A DNA stretch of 64,000 nucleotides from Salsipaludibacter albus (GTDB lineage: Bacteria > Actinomycetota > Nitriliruptoria > Nitriliruptorales > Nitriliruptoraceae), in assembly GCF_019798055.1 (NCBI RefSeq), contig NZ_JAHOPH010000010.1:1-64000 (forward strand), in the 5' to 3' direction. The notes beneath the pieces were generated by a model, which was not told the origin of the DNA, searched no databases, and saw only the letters and a program-made list of their open reading frames with translations. The translations under genes were made by a program, and so were the position numbers. Each line of letters begins with the position of its first letter. Position 1 is the first letter of the stretch. Shown piece by piece: positions 1 through 8,444 of the stretch.

Positions 1-193
1 GGTGGGGGTCGTGTGGTGGGCCGGGTGTGCGCTGTCGGGCCGCCGACCCGGCCCGGTCCCCGGACGGTCGCACCGGGTCGCTACGGTCACCCCCGGTGAT
101 CGCGTCCACCAGGGACCGACCACCTCTTCCCCGCCCAGCACCCGACCCGCGCCCTGCCGAGCGGCACCGCGTTCACCAGCCAGGAGTCGTGCC

Positions 194-1705
194 ATGGCGG
201 ACACCGAGACCGCGCCAGCCCCCCACGCCCGTCCCGACACCCCGCCCGTGCCCGACGAGGACTTCGACACGGGCGCCGGAGCACGTCGTGACGGCCCGGT
301 GGTCGCCCGGGGCTTCGACCGCATCCCTCCGCACTCGCTGGACGCCGAGGTGTCGGTGCTGGGGGCCGCGCTGCTGTCGCGCAGTGCCGCGATCGAGGTG
401 TCGGAGGTGCTCGAGGCCGAGGACTTCTACCGGACGGCGCACGGCACCGTCTTCGCGGCCATCGTGGAGTTGATGTCGCGTGGCGAGGCGGTCGACCCGG
501 TCACCCTGCTGGACCACCTGGCCGGCACGTCCCGCCTCGACGAGGTCGGCGGCGCCAACGCCATCCACGACCTGGTCAGCTCGACCCCGACCGCCGCCAA
601 CGCCGGCCACTACGCCCGGATCGTGCGGGACAAGGCGATGCTGCGTCGGCTGATCGACGCCGGGACCGACATCGTGCGGCTGGGCTTCGAGCCCACCGAC
701 GACCCGGTCGCGTCCGTCTCCGAGGCCGAGTCCATCATGTTCCGGGTCGCCGACGACGGCACCCGCGGCGAGGCGACCCCGTTGAAGGACCTCCTCAACG
801 AGTCCTTCCAGGCCATCGAGGAACTGGCCGAGCGTGGCGACGAGGTGACCGGGCTGCCGACCGGCTTCACCGACCTCGACCGGCTCACGGCCGGGTTCCA
901 GCCCCAGAACCTCATCATCCTCGCCGCCCGACCGGCCATGGGCAAGTCCAGCCTCGCCCTGTCGATCGCCCACTACGTCACGTCCGCGCTCCGCAAGCCG
1001 GCCGCGATCTTCTCGCTGGAGATGTCCAAGCAGGAGATCGTCACCCGCCTGCTGTCGTCGGAGGGGATGATCGACTCGCAGAAGCTCAAGACCGGACGGC
1101 TGGACGACAACGACTGGCGCCGGCTGGGCGACGCCCTGGGCGCGCTGTCCGAGGCCCCGCTCTACATCGACGACACGCCGTCGATCAACATGATGGAGAT
1201 CCTGGCCAAGTGCCGTCGCCTCAAGCAGCGCGAGGGCCTCGAACTGGTCATCGTGGACTACCTGCAGCTGATGCAGTCGCACCGCCGGGTCGACAACCGC
1301 CAACAGGAGGTCGCCGAGATCTCCCGTGGGCTCAAGATGATGGCCAAGGAACTCGACGTCCCGGTGATCGCCCTGTCCCAGCTGAACCGCTCGCCGGAGG
1401 CGCGCACCGACAAGCGGCCGATGCTGGCGGACCTGCGCGAGTCCGGCTCGGTCGAGCAGGACGCCGACATCGTGGGATTCATCTACCGCGACGAGGTCTA
1501 CAACGAGGACTCCGAGCACAAGGGCATCGCCGAGCTGATCATCGCCAAGCACCGCAACGGCGACACCCGGACGGTCCGCATGGCCTTCCTCGGCCACGTC
1601 ACGAAGTTCGCCAACCTCGCCCGTGGCTCGGCCCCCGCACCGGGCGGACCCGGGCCGACCCACGGTGGCGGTCCGGCGGCCGGCGGCGCACCCACCCCGG
1701 TGTGA
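194..1705 (+). CDS. dnaB: Replicative DNA helicase DnaB
   Basis: Hexameric 5'-3' helicase that unwinds DNA at the replication fork and interacts with primase. The 503-residue product has the DnaB N-terminal domain (SLDAEVSVLGAALL and onward, about residues 40-140) and the RecA-like C-terminal ATPase domain: Walker A ARPAMGKSS, the LEMSKQEI segment, Walker B VIVDYLQLM, and the LADLRESGSVEQDADIV and HRNGDT motifs. The ATG at 194 is chosen because AGGAG lies 7 nt upstream; the frame is open further 5' but looks non-coding. The length is that of an intein-free DnaB, although actinobacterial dnaB genes often carry inteins. The tail after about residue 480 is Gly/Pro-rich and probably disordered. 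A TACGGT near 81 could be part of its promoter, but this is weak. Confidence 0.97.
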   Translation: MADTETAPAPHARPDTPPVPDEDFDTGAGARRDGPVVARGFDRIPPHSLDAEVSVLGAALLSRSAAIEVSEVLEAEDFYRTAHGTVFAAIVELMSRGEAVDPVTLLDHLAGTSRLDEVGGANAIHDLVSSTPTAANAGHYARIVRDKAMLRRLIDAGTDIVRLGFEPTDDPVASVSEAESIMFRVADDGTRGEATPLKDLLNESFQAIEELAERGDEVTGLPTGFTDLDRLTAGFQPQNLIILAARPAMGKSSLALSIAHYVTSALRKPAAIFSLEMSKQEIVTRLLSSEGMIDSQKLKTGRLDDNDWRRLGDALGALSEAPLYIDDTPSINMMEILAKCRRLKQREGLELVIVDYLQLMQSHRRVDNRQQEVAEISRGLKMMAKELDVPVIALSQLNRSPEARTDKRPMLADLRESGSVEQDADIVGFIYRDEVYNEDSEHKGIAELIIAKHRNGDTRTVRMAFLGHVTKFANLARGSAPAPGGPGPTHGGGPAAGGAPTPV

Positions 1706-1742
1706 GCGGGCCCCGCACCCGGACCCATCGGACGGCTCCGTC

Positions 1743-2633
1743 GTGCTGACCGTGGTGCTGTTCCTGGCCCTGGGCGTCGGGGTGGCGCGGTGGCCCGGTC
1801 GACCCGCCGAGCTCGGTCGCGCGTTCGACTGGTTCGTGGTCCGGATCGCGTTCCCCGCCCGGATCATCACGCTGGTGCCCGAGCTCGAGCTGGGTGGGCG
1901 GGCCCTGGTCCCGGTGGCCGCGCAGTGGGGCGTGATGGGGGTGCTGATCGTCGCCATCCTGGTCATCGGACGGCTCCTGGGCTGGTCGCGTCGCACGACC
2001 GGGACGCTGCTGTGCGTCGTGCCGTTCGGCAACACCGCCTTCCTGGGCTTCCCGGTGGTGGAGCTGCTGCTGGGCGAGGACCAGCTCGGCTGGGCGCTGC
2101 TGTACGACCAACTGGGCTCGTTCCTCGCCCTGGCCACGGTCGGGACGGTGCTGCTGGGTGTCTACGGGCCCGGGGACCGTGCGACCGTGGGCGAGATCGT
2201 CCGCCGAACGGTGACCTTCCCGACGTTCGTCGCGCTGGTGGCCGGCTTCGTGCTGCGGCTGACGGGACTCCCGGGGCCGGTGGAGGCCGTGCTGGTGGCG
2301 CTCGGCGCGACGCTGGTCCCCCTGGCGATCATCTCGGTCGGGATGCGACTGCGGCTGCCGCGCACGGCCGCGGCGATCGGGCCGCTGGCGACCGGGATCG
2401 GGCTGCGGGTCGTGTTCGCACCCGTCGTGCTGCTGGCGGTCGGCGCGGCGCTGGGGCTCGGTGGCGACCCATGGGCGGTGTCGGTGCTCGAGGCAGGGAT
2501 GTCGTCGGGCGTGGTCGCGTCGATCCTCGCCGCCGACCATGGACTGGACGAGGATCTCGCGGCCGGGATGTCGGGACTGGGCGTGCTGCCCGCGGTCGCC
2601 CTGGCGCCGGTGTGGGCGGGGCTGGTGGCCTGA
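1743..2633 (+). CDS. AEC-family (auxin efflux carrier type) permease
   Basis: Predicted inner-membrane transporter of the bile/arsenite/riboflavin-AEC superfamily; bacterial members export small organic acids such as malate, or have unknown substrates. The roughly 296 residues form about nine to ten hydrophobic segments in the usual 5+5 arrangement, with the broken-helix signature region VVPFGNTAFLGFPVVELLLG (about residues 95-115) and a matching C-terminal half (VSVLEAGMSSGVVASILA). No ATG fits. The GTG at 1743 starts directly at the first transmembrane helix (MLTVVLFLALGVGVA). The gene follows dnaB after 37 nt and may be cotranscribed. The substrate cannot be read from the sequence. Confidence 0.88.
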   Translation: MLTVVLFLALGVGVARWPGRPAELGRAFDWFVVRIAFPARIITLVPELELGGRALVPVAAQWGVMGVLIVAILVIGRLLGWSRRTTGTLLCVVPFGNTAFLGFPVVELLLGEDQLGWALLYDQLGSFLALATVGTVLLGVYGPGDRATVGEIVRRTVTFPTFVALVAGFVLRLTGLPGPVEAVLVALGATLVPLAIISVGMRLRLPRTAAAIGPLATGIGLRVVFAPVVLLAVGAALGLGGDPWAVSVLEAGMSSGVVASILAADHGLDEDLAAGMSGLGVLPAVALAPVWAGLVA

Positions 2634-2657
2634 CGGCATCCTTCGCCCGGCGTCCGG

Positions 2658-3842
2658 TCAGCGGATCGGTTCGGCGCGGAAGGCGTCCCGCCAGGTCATC
2701 CGGCCCCCGGACAGGACGGCGGCCGAGTAGAGCCGGCCGGCCAGCCGCACCCCCAGCCAGGTGCCCAGCCCGGTCAGCACCGCGCCGACCACGACCTCCC
2801 ACACGGGCACGCCGGCGGCCGCACGGGCAGGCAGCGCGAACGGTGCACTGAGCGGGATGAAGCTCAGCACCTGGGCGAGGGTCCCGTCCGGGTTCGGGAC
2901 CACGCCGATGATCACGGTCCCGTACACCGCGGCGGCCACGAACCCGATCGGCCCGGCCGACGACTGCGCCTCCTCGGCGGAGGTGGCCAGCGAGCCGGCG
3001 ACGGCGTAGATCGCGCCCCACAGGCCGAAGCCCAGCAGGAACATCACGAGCGAGGTGACCACGACCATCGGCGAGCCGTCCGGCAGGGAGACGTCCCCGG
3101 TCAGCGAGAACGCGCCCAGCCCCGCGACCGCGTACAGCACCAGCTGGCCGACCGAGAGCAGGGTCATGGCCAGCAGCTTGCCGGACAGCATCTGCCACGG
3201 TCGCACGGTCGCCAGGAGCACCTCGACCACGCGGCTGGACTTCTCCTCCACGGTGGTCGTCAGCAGGGACGCACCGTTGATCTGGAGGGTGAGGAACAGC
3301 AGGATCGTGACGATGAAGCCCAGGCCGAGCGCCGTCTCGCGGGTCTGCTCGTCCTGGCCGTCGGGCGTGACGACCACCAGGTCGGGGTCCAGGAGGTCCA
3401 GCCCGCTCGGGTCCACGCCGGCCTCCTCGAGCGCGTCGGCGAGCCCGGCCGTCGCCAACGACTGCTCGATGGCGCGCTCCAGGCCACCCGGCAGGTCGTC
3501 GGCCAGCACGGTCTGGTCGTCGAGCACCACGGCGTCGAGGTCACCGTCGGTGATGGCCGTGTCGGCGTCGGCGCGGTCGTCCACCTCGGACACGGTGACC
3601 TCGGCGTCACTGGCGTCGCCGATGGTCACCAGGGTGTCGTCGAAGCCGTCGGGGAGGGCGGCACCGGCCAGCACGCCGACGTCCCACGTGGTGGGCCCGT
3701 CGTCGTCGAACAGCCCCGGCACGACGATGATCGCCACGATCGCCAGCACGCTGATGGCGGTGGTCACCAGGAAGGCGCGGTTGCCGAGGCGGTCGCCCAT
3801 CTCGCGGCGGACGACCAGGGCGATGACGTCGCGCGGCCTCAT
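2658..3842 (-). CDS. ABC-2 type exporter permease (NatB-like)
   Basis: Membrane subunit of an ABC-2 exporter, 394 residues. The first helix is at residues 23-42 (FLVTTAISVLAIVAIIVVPG). It is followed by a large acidic extracytoplasmic domain (about 45-170) and then five to six helices, the layout of the ABC-2_trans_3/NatB family, which pairs with NatA-type ATPases for export of Na+ or undetermined compounds. Segment VEEKSSRVVEVLLATVRPWQMLSGKLLAM is the conserved cytoplasmic coupling region. Its ATG overlaps the stop of the upstream ATPase gene by 4 nt (ATGA), so the two are translationally coupled. The substrate is unknown. It converges on the AEC transporter gene with only 24 nt between stops and no clear hairpin. 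Confidence 0.92.
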   Translation of the reverse strand: MRPRDVIALVVRREMGDRLGNRAFLVTTAISVLAIVAIIVVPGLFDDDGPTTWDVGVLAGAALPDGFDDTLVTIGDASDAEVTVSEVDDRADADTAITDGDLDAVVLDDQTVLADDLPGGLERAIEQSLATAGLADALEEAGVDPSGLDLLDPDLVVVTPDGQDEQTRETALGLGFIVTILLFLTLQINGASLLTTTVEEKSSRVVEVLLATVRPWQMLSGKLLAMTLLSVGQLVLYAVAGLGAFSLTGDVSLPDGSPMVVVTSLVMFLLGFGLWGAIYAVAGSLATSAEEAQSSAGPIGFVAAAVYGTVIIGVVPNPDGTLAQVLSFIPLSAPFALPARAAAGVPVWEVVVGAVLTGLGTWLGVRLAGRLYSAAVLSGGRMTWRDAFRAEPIR

Positions 3843-4837
3843 GCCTGCTCCTCGGCGTGGGTGGCCTCGACCTCGGCGACCGACATGCCGACGACGTCGC
3901 GGAACACCTCGGACAGGCTCGGCGGCTCGAACGAGAACCGTTCCAGCCGTCCGTGGCGCCGCACCGCCTCCATGACCGCGTCCGGCTGCACCCTGGTGTC
4001 CACGCGCAGCACACCCTGTCCGTCGCGGCCGGGCTCGACCGGCCAGCCGCGGGTGCCGGCGAGGTCGACCGTCGTGGCCTCGTCGGCATCGTGGGCCCCG
4101 GCGTCCACGGCCGCCGGGGCGACGACCCGGTCGGGGAGGTCGTCCTCGGCCAGTCGGAAGGTGACCGTGCGGGTCCCCGTCGACGAGCGCACCTCGTCCA
4201 GCGTGCCCGCCAGGCGGTCCCGGCCGTGGGCCACGATGACCACGTCGTCGACCAGGTCCTCGACCAGGTCGAGCTGGTGGCTGGAGAAGACCACCGTCGC
4301 GCCGTCCGCGGCGCGCCGGACCAGCACGTCACTCATCGCCGCGACGCCCAGGGGGTCCAGGCCCGAGAACGGCTCGTCGAGCACCAGCAGGTCCGGGTCG
4401 TGGACCAGGGCGGCGGCGAGCTGGACCCGCTGCTGGTTGCCGTGCGACAACGACGACACCGGGTCGTCGTGACGGTCGCCGAGCCCGAGCCGGTCGAGCC
4501 AGGACCGGGCGGCCTCGGTCGCCGTCGCGCGGGTCAGGCCGTGGAGCTGGGCGATGAAGACCAGTTGGCGCTCGGCGGTCATGCGTGGGTAGAGCCCTCG
4601 TTGTTCCGGCATGTAGCCGAACCGCAGTCGGCGACGTGCCGTGATCGCCTCGTCGTCGAACCGGACCTCGCCCCGGTCCAGTTCGACCAGGCCGAAGATC
4701 GATCGCATCGACGTGGTCTTGCCCGCGCCGTTGGGCCCGAGGAACCCCAGGATGCGTCCGGGGGAGGCGGACAGGGACAGGCCGTCGAGCGCCCGGACCT
4801 CGCCGTAGCGCTTGTGCAGGTCGTCGAGTCGCAGCAT
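3839..4837 (-). CDS. ABC exporter ATP-binding protein (NatA-like)
   Basis: ATPase subunit that energises the permease encoded just downstream. Of 332 residues, the first 230 are the nucleotide-binding domain: Walker A GPNGAGKTT (about 35-43), Q-loop MPEQRGLYP, an LSHGNQQRVQLA signature (degenerate form of LSGGQ, typical of NatA), Walker B LLVLDEPFSGLD, and switch His in VVFSSHQLD. The remaining 100 residues match the DUF4162-type C-terminal domain of drug/Na+ exporters (EPPSLSEVFRDVVG near the end). ATG at 4837 has AGGA 9 nt upstream. It is the first gene of a two-gene operon. Confidence 0.95.
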   Translation of the reverse strand: MLRLDDLHKRYGEVRALDGLSLSASPGRILGFLGPNGAGKTTSMRSIFGLVELDRGEVRFDDEAITARRRLRFGYMPEQRGLYPRMTAERQLVFIAQLHGLTRATATEAARSWLDRLGLGDRHDDPVSSLSHGNQQRVQLAAALVHDPDLLVLDEPFSGLDPLGVAAMSDVLVRRAADGATVVFSSHQLDLVEDLVDDVVIVAHGRDRLAGTLDEVRSSTGTRTVTFRLAEDDLPDRVVAPAAVDAGAHDADEATTVDLAGTRGWPVEPGRDGQGVLRVDTRVQPDAVMEAVRRHGRLERFSFEPPSLSEVFRDVVGMSVAEVEATHAEEQA

Positions 4838-5073
4838 GGCCGAATCCTGGCTGGTGGCGTGCGGCGGGCCCGATGTCGGCCTCGAGCCCGGGGACCGGCG
4901 CGGCCGGGGGCGGACCGGTTCGGCTGGCCGACGGCGAGCGTAACGAGGGCCGGGGTCTGCCCCGGGACGCCGGGCATCGGATCGCCCCGGCCACGCCGGG
5001 GCCCGCCTGCGTCGACCACCGGCTGGCTGCGATAGCGTCGGGCCGGAGCAGCGGGACGGGTTCGGAGGTGGTC

Positions 5074-5643
5074 GTGCAACCGGGAGCCGAGTTGGACCTC
5101 ACCGGGCGCCTGCTGGTCGCGACGCCCACGCTGACCGACCCGAACTTCGCGCGCACGGTGGTCCTGGTGTTCCAGCACGACCAGGTCGACGGCGCGATGG
5201 GCGTGGTCCTCAACCGTCCGTCGGGACAGCCGGTCGACGACCACCTCGATGGCTGGGGCGTGGTCGCGCCGGACCCGCCCGACGTGTTCGTGGGGGGTCC
5301 CGTCCAGACCGAGGTCGCCATCGCCGCCGCCACGACCCCGCTGCCCGGGCCACTCCCGGACGACGTCCAGGCGTTGACCGACTTCATGGGCGTGGTCGAC
5401 CTGCAACTGGACCCGTCCACGCTCCTGGACAGGGTCGTGGTCCGGGTCTTCGCCGGGTACGCCGGCTGGAGCCCGGGGCAGGTCGAGGACGAGATCGCCG
5501 AGGGCGCCTGGTGGATCGTCGAGGGTGACCGCGAGGACCTGGTGACACCGGATCCCTTCGGGCTGTGGCGCCAGGTCCTGCGTCGCCAGCGGGACCATCG
5601 TGCGCTCGCGTCCACATGGCTGGAGGACCCCTCCCTGAACTGA
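5074..5643 (+). CDS. YqgE/AlgH family protein (UPF0301)
   Basis: Member of the widespread YqgE/AlgH family; molecular function not established (AlgH was first linked to alginate regulation). The 189-residue product shows the family hallmarks: GRLLVATPTLTDPNFARTVVLVFQH at the N-terminus, GAMGVVLNRPS, the VFVGGPV segment, VRVFAGYAGWSPGQVEDEI, and a C-terminal region with WWIVEGD. The frame is open well upstream, but GTG at 5074 has GGAGG at 5-nt spacing and gives the usual family length. A TAGCGT hexamer at 5033-5038 is a candidate -10 box. It is divergent from the ABC exporter operon. Confidence 0.93.
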   Translation: MQPGAELDLTGRLLVATPTLTDPNFARTVVLVFQHDQVDGAMGVVLNRPSGQPVDDHLDGWGVVAPDPPDVFVGGPVQTEVAIAAATTPLPGPLPDDVQALTDFMGVVDLQLDPSTLLDRVVVRVFAGYAGWSPGQVEDEIAEGAWWIVEGDREDLVTPDPFGLWRQVLRRQRDHRALASTWLEDPSLN

Positions 5644-5681
5644 GGGGAACCGAGATAGCATGCAATGACAGGAAGACGTCA

Positions 5682-5921
5682 ATGGACGGCATGTGGCAGT
5701 TCATCGTGGTCGGCAGCGCCGGCGCGATCGGCGCGGCCCTGGCGCTGGGCACCCTGGCCGCCCTGGTCCGCTGGTATCGGACGGGCGAGTGGCCGGGCGA
5801 CACCGCCACCGAGGTCGGCACGGCACGACTCGTCGGGCTGTGGCTCCGGGTGATCGTCGGCGTCGTGGTCGCGGTCTGGGCGTTCGCGTCGTTGTCACGG
5901 GCGGGCCTCCTGGGGCTCTGA
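5682..5921 (+). CDS. Small two-helix membrane protein, function unknown
   Basis: I do not recognise a family. The 79-residue product has two hydrophobic segments: residues about 5-30 (FIVVGSAGAIGAALALGTLAALV) and about 52-70 (LVGLWLRVIVGVVVAVWAFA), separated by a short charged loop. It is therefore a likely integral membrane hairpin. Start ATG 5682 is supported by AGGAAG 7 nt upstream. It sits 38 nt after yqgE and 16 nt before the kinase gene on the same strand, so the three may form an operon. Confidence 0.75.
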   Translation: MDGMWQFIVVGSAGAIGAALALGTLAALVRWYRTGEWPGDTATEVGTARLVGLWLRVIVGVVVAVWAFASLSRAGLLGL

Positions 5922-5937
5922 CCGGGCGGGTCCCCCG

Positions 5938-7575
5938 GTGACCCGGCTGCAGGACTGGGAGGTGCTCGAACAGGTCGGTGTGGGGTCGACCGCGGTCGTC
6001 CACCGGGCGGTGCGGCGGGACCGACCGGGCCGGGTCGTGGCCCTGAAGCGCCTGCGCGACACCGGATCGGTCGCCGTTGACGACCTCGAGCGCGAGGCCG
6101 CCGTGCTTGCCGACCTGTCCCACCCCGCGATCGCGGTGCTCCACGAGGTGGTGGTCGAGCCCGACGAGGTGGTGTTGGTCCTGGCCTTGGCCACCGGTGG
6201 CTCGCTGGCCGAACGGCTCGCCCGTCGGGGGTCACTGCCCTGGCCCGAGGTCGTCGACCTGGGCGCTCGCCTGGCCGACGGGCTCGCCGCGGCCCACCAC
6301 GCGGGCGTGGTGCACCGCGACGTCAAGCCGTCCAACGTGCTCTACGGCCGCGAGGACGAGCCCCGACTGGCCGACTTCGGACTGGCGCGGGTGCGCGACG
6401 ACCACGACGACCGCGTGGCGGGGACGTCTGGCTACCTCGACCCCGACGTCGTGGCGGGCGGCGTGCCGGGACCGCGTGCGGACCAGTGGTCGCTGGGGGT
6501 CGTGCTGTGGGAGGCCCTGGCCGGCCACCACCCGTTCGCGGCGGCCGACGCGGCCGCGACGACCCGAGCAGCCGACCGGGGTGGGCACCTCCCGCTCGCC
6601 GACCTCGTGCCGGACGCCCCGCCGGACCTGGTGTCCGCGATCGAGCGCGCGATGGCCCGGGACCCGGCCGACCGGTTCGCCACGACGCGTGACCTGCACG
6701 GGGCGTTGGCCGCCGTCGACACCTCCGGCGGGGCCGGGTCGGGCGTGGTGGAGGAGCGGGGCAAGGACGTTGCCGGTGGCGCCCCCCGGAGCGAGGCACC
6801 GGGGTCGGACGAGGCGGGGTCGGACGAGGCGGGGTCGCACGCCGCGGGGTCGGTCCGGGGAGGCTCGGACGGGGTGGGGTCCACGGCGAGACCTGCGCCC
6901 ACGACGACCTGGGGGCCGCGACCACCACGCAGCGAACCCGGGCCAGCGCCACGGTCGCGGCGTTGGCCGGTGCGGATGGCCGTCTGCATCCTGCTCCTGG
7001 TCCCGCTGGTGGCGGCGGGCTGGGCCGTCGTGCGCACCCGCGGTGACGCGGCCGCGGCACGCACGGACCCGGGGGTCCGTCCGGTCCTGGACCCGCTCGA
7101 GGCCTGGCCGACCTGGCCGCCGCGCTCCGTGCCGCCGCCCTGCCCGACGTCGCGGCCGGGATCCCTCGACGGGCCCGTCGACGACCACGTCGGCGGGTCT
7201 CGTGCGGCCGATCACGTCGACGTCGACGCCCGTGGGTGCAGCGTCGCCGTGCACACCGTCCCGCCTGGTGCCGGCGGACGGGGCGTGGTGCTGGTCGTGG
7301 AGGGCACCGGGCCCGTGGCGGGCCGCTGGGAGGTCGACCTGGTCGCCCGGGAGGTCCTGTTCGGGGACTGGGACGGTGACGGCGACGACACCCCGGCAGT
7401 CGTGGACGACTCCGGGGCGGTGTGGGTGTTCCCCGAGTGGGCCGAGGTGCCCGCGCGTCGGACCGACGTGCGGGCGGACGAGGCGGTGGGGGTCGTCACC
7501 GACGGCCGTGGCCGCGACCACGTGGTGGCCGTCGGGACCGACCGGGCCGGTTCGTCTGCCGCGTCCGGAGGCTGA
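5938..7575 (+). CDS. Transmembrane serine/threonine protein kinase
   Basis: Receptor-type Hanks kinase, 545 residues. The cytoplasmic kinase domain (about 7-262) has a glycine loop VGVGSTAV, catalytic-site Lys37 (ALKRL), HRDVKPSN (Asp128) and DFG (Asp146). A Ser/Gly/Glu-rich linker follows, with repeated GSDEA units around 285-315. One membrane helix lies at about 347-365. The roughly 180-residue extracytoplasmic part contains DWDGDGDD at 477-484, a calcium-binding-loop-like motif of the sort found in FG-GAP/VCBS repeats. It lacks PASTA repeats, so it is not the cell-division kinase PknB. Start is GTG 5938. The acidic DxDxDG-like loop suggests ligand or Ca2+ sensing (inference). Confidence 0.93.
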   Translation: MTRLQDWEVLEQVGVGSTAVVHRAVRRDRPGRVVALKRLRDTGSVAVDDLEREAAVLADLSHPAIAVLHEVVVEPDEVVLVLALATGGSLAERLARRGSLPWPEVVDLGARLADGLAAAHHAGVVHRDVKPSNVLYGREDEPRLADFGLARVRDDHDDRVAGTSGYLDPDVVAGGVPGPRADQWSLGVVLWEALAGHHPFAAADAAATTRAADRGGHLPLADLVPDAPPDLVSAIERAMARDPADRFATTRDLHGALAAVDTSGGAGSGVVEERGKDVAGGAPRSEAPGSDEAGSDEAGSHAAGSVRGGSDGVGSTARPAPTTTWGPRPPRSEPGPAPRSRRWPVRMAVCILLLVPLVAAGWAVVRTRGDAAAARTDPGVRPVLDPLEAWPTWPPRSVPPPCPTSRPGSLDGPVDDHVGGSRAADHVDVDARGCSVAVHTVPPGAGGRGVVLVVEGTGPVAGRWEVDLVAREVLFGDWDGDGDDTPAVVDDSGAVWVFPEWAEVPARRTDVRADEAVGVVTDGRGRDHVVAVGTDRAGSSAASGG

Positions 7576-7581
7576 GCCCGG

Positions 7582-8130
7582 TCAGACCGCGTGCACCCAG
7601 GCCCCGGCCATCGCGCGGCCGATCCGGTCCAGGTCGCCGAGTCCGACGGACGGGTCGACCGCCCGGTCCGACCAGCGACGCAGTCGGACCGCGTCGGCGG
7701 CATGGTCGTGGGACTCGAACCGGAGCACCTTCGCCGACGACAGGCTCGTGCCGTGACGACGCAGTGCCGTCCGCTGCGGGCCGTTCAGACCGTCGACGTA
7801 GGACTCGTCCACGGTGGCCAGGTAGCGCTGGGCCACGACGTGCTGGGCGACCAGCCAGGCCGCGCGGTCCGAGAACCGCTCGGCCACGAAGCGTCGCGAC
7901 ACCTCCTCGTGCGGCACTCCCGGGGCGCCGCGTGACAGGTATCGCGCCCGCCCGATGTCGTGCAGCAGGGTCGCCGTCACCAGTTCGTCGTCACCGCCCT
8001 CGTCCAGCGCCAGGCCGGCAGCCCGCAGGGCAAGGGTGCGCAGGTCCGTGCGGGCGTGCTGGATCTCGTCGAGCTCGTCCACCAGGGCGAGGACTTCCTC
8101 GACGGTCGTCCCGATGGTCAACGTGGCCAT
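7582..8130 (-). CDS. HD-domain protein resembling PhnZ-type oxygenases, active site altered
   Basis: The 182-residue product matches the compact HD fold of mixed-valent di-iron oxygenases (PhnZ/TmpB, related to myo-inositol oxygenase). It has LLHDIGR (HD pair at about 57-58), GVPHEEVSRRF, QHVVAQRYL and an FESHDHAADAVRLRRW tail. Compared from memory with PhnZ, two key positions look changed. The first iron-ligand His (expected 24 residues before the HD pair) is Leu33, and the lysine in the HVxAKRYL motif is Gln. It may therefore be a degenerate enzyme or a phosphohydrolase-like relative. ATG 8130 has a strong SD (GAGGAGAGGAA). It converges on the kinase gene with a 6-nt gap. Confidence 0.85.
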   Translation of the reverse strand: MATLTIGTTVEEVLALVDELDEIQHARTDLRTLALRAAGLALDEGGDDELVTATLLHDIGRARYLSRGAPGVPHEEVSRRFVAERFSDRAAWLVAQHVVAQRYLATVDESYVDGLNGPQRTALRRHGTSLSSAKVLRFESHDHAADAVRLRRWSDRAVDPSVGLGDLDRIGRAMAGAWVHAV

Positions 8131-8444
8131 GTCCCGTTCCTCTCCTCACGTGCCGAGGATGGTCGGTGCCGGCGCGATCGGGGCCGGGGCCAGACGTCCT
8201 CGGTGCTGCCCGCACGACCGTCGTCGATCGTCGGGTCCGTGACCGGCATGGAATCCCGACTGTGTGACAGCAGGGTGAACAACGGGTCACGACTGGTCGA
8301 TCGTCACGGCCGCGCCGACGTCCCGGCCAGCGTGTCGGGGCCCTCGGGTGGCCCCCCAGCCTCCGGGAGCCGGCCGACGTCGTGTGGTTGACTCGGGGCG
8401 GCCCGCGACGGCGGGTCGCCCAGCCCCGACCCCGGAGTGACTGC
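8131..8444. other. Divergent intergenic region between HD gene and TPP enzyme gene
   Basis: About 310 bp without a convincing gene. It carries the SD of the HD gene on the minus strand. On the plus strand there is a TTGACT at 8388-8393, a possible -35 for the TPP-enzyme operon, but no good -10 hexamer lies at the right distance. Near 8263-8288 GTGTGACAG and GGGTCACGAC form a loose inverted GTGAC/GTCAC pair that could be a regulator site. Nothing else stands out. Confidence 0.4.

Noticed and set aside
194-1705. Intein in DnaB
   Set aside because: The helicase motifs are contiguous and the length is normal; no splicing motifs.
173-2137. Minus-strand 654-codon frame opposite dnaB and the AEC gene
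   Set aside because: Shadow of dnaB third-position GC bias; no motif.
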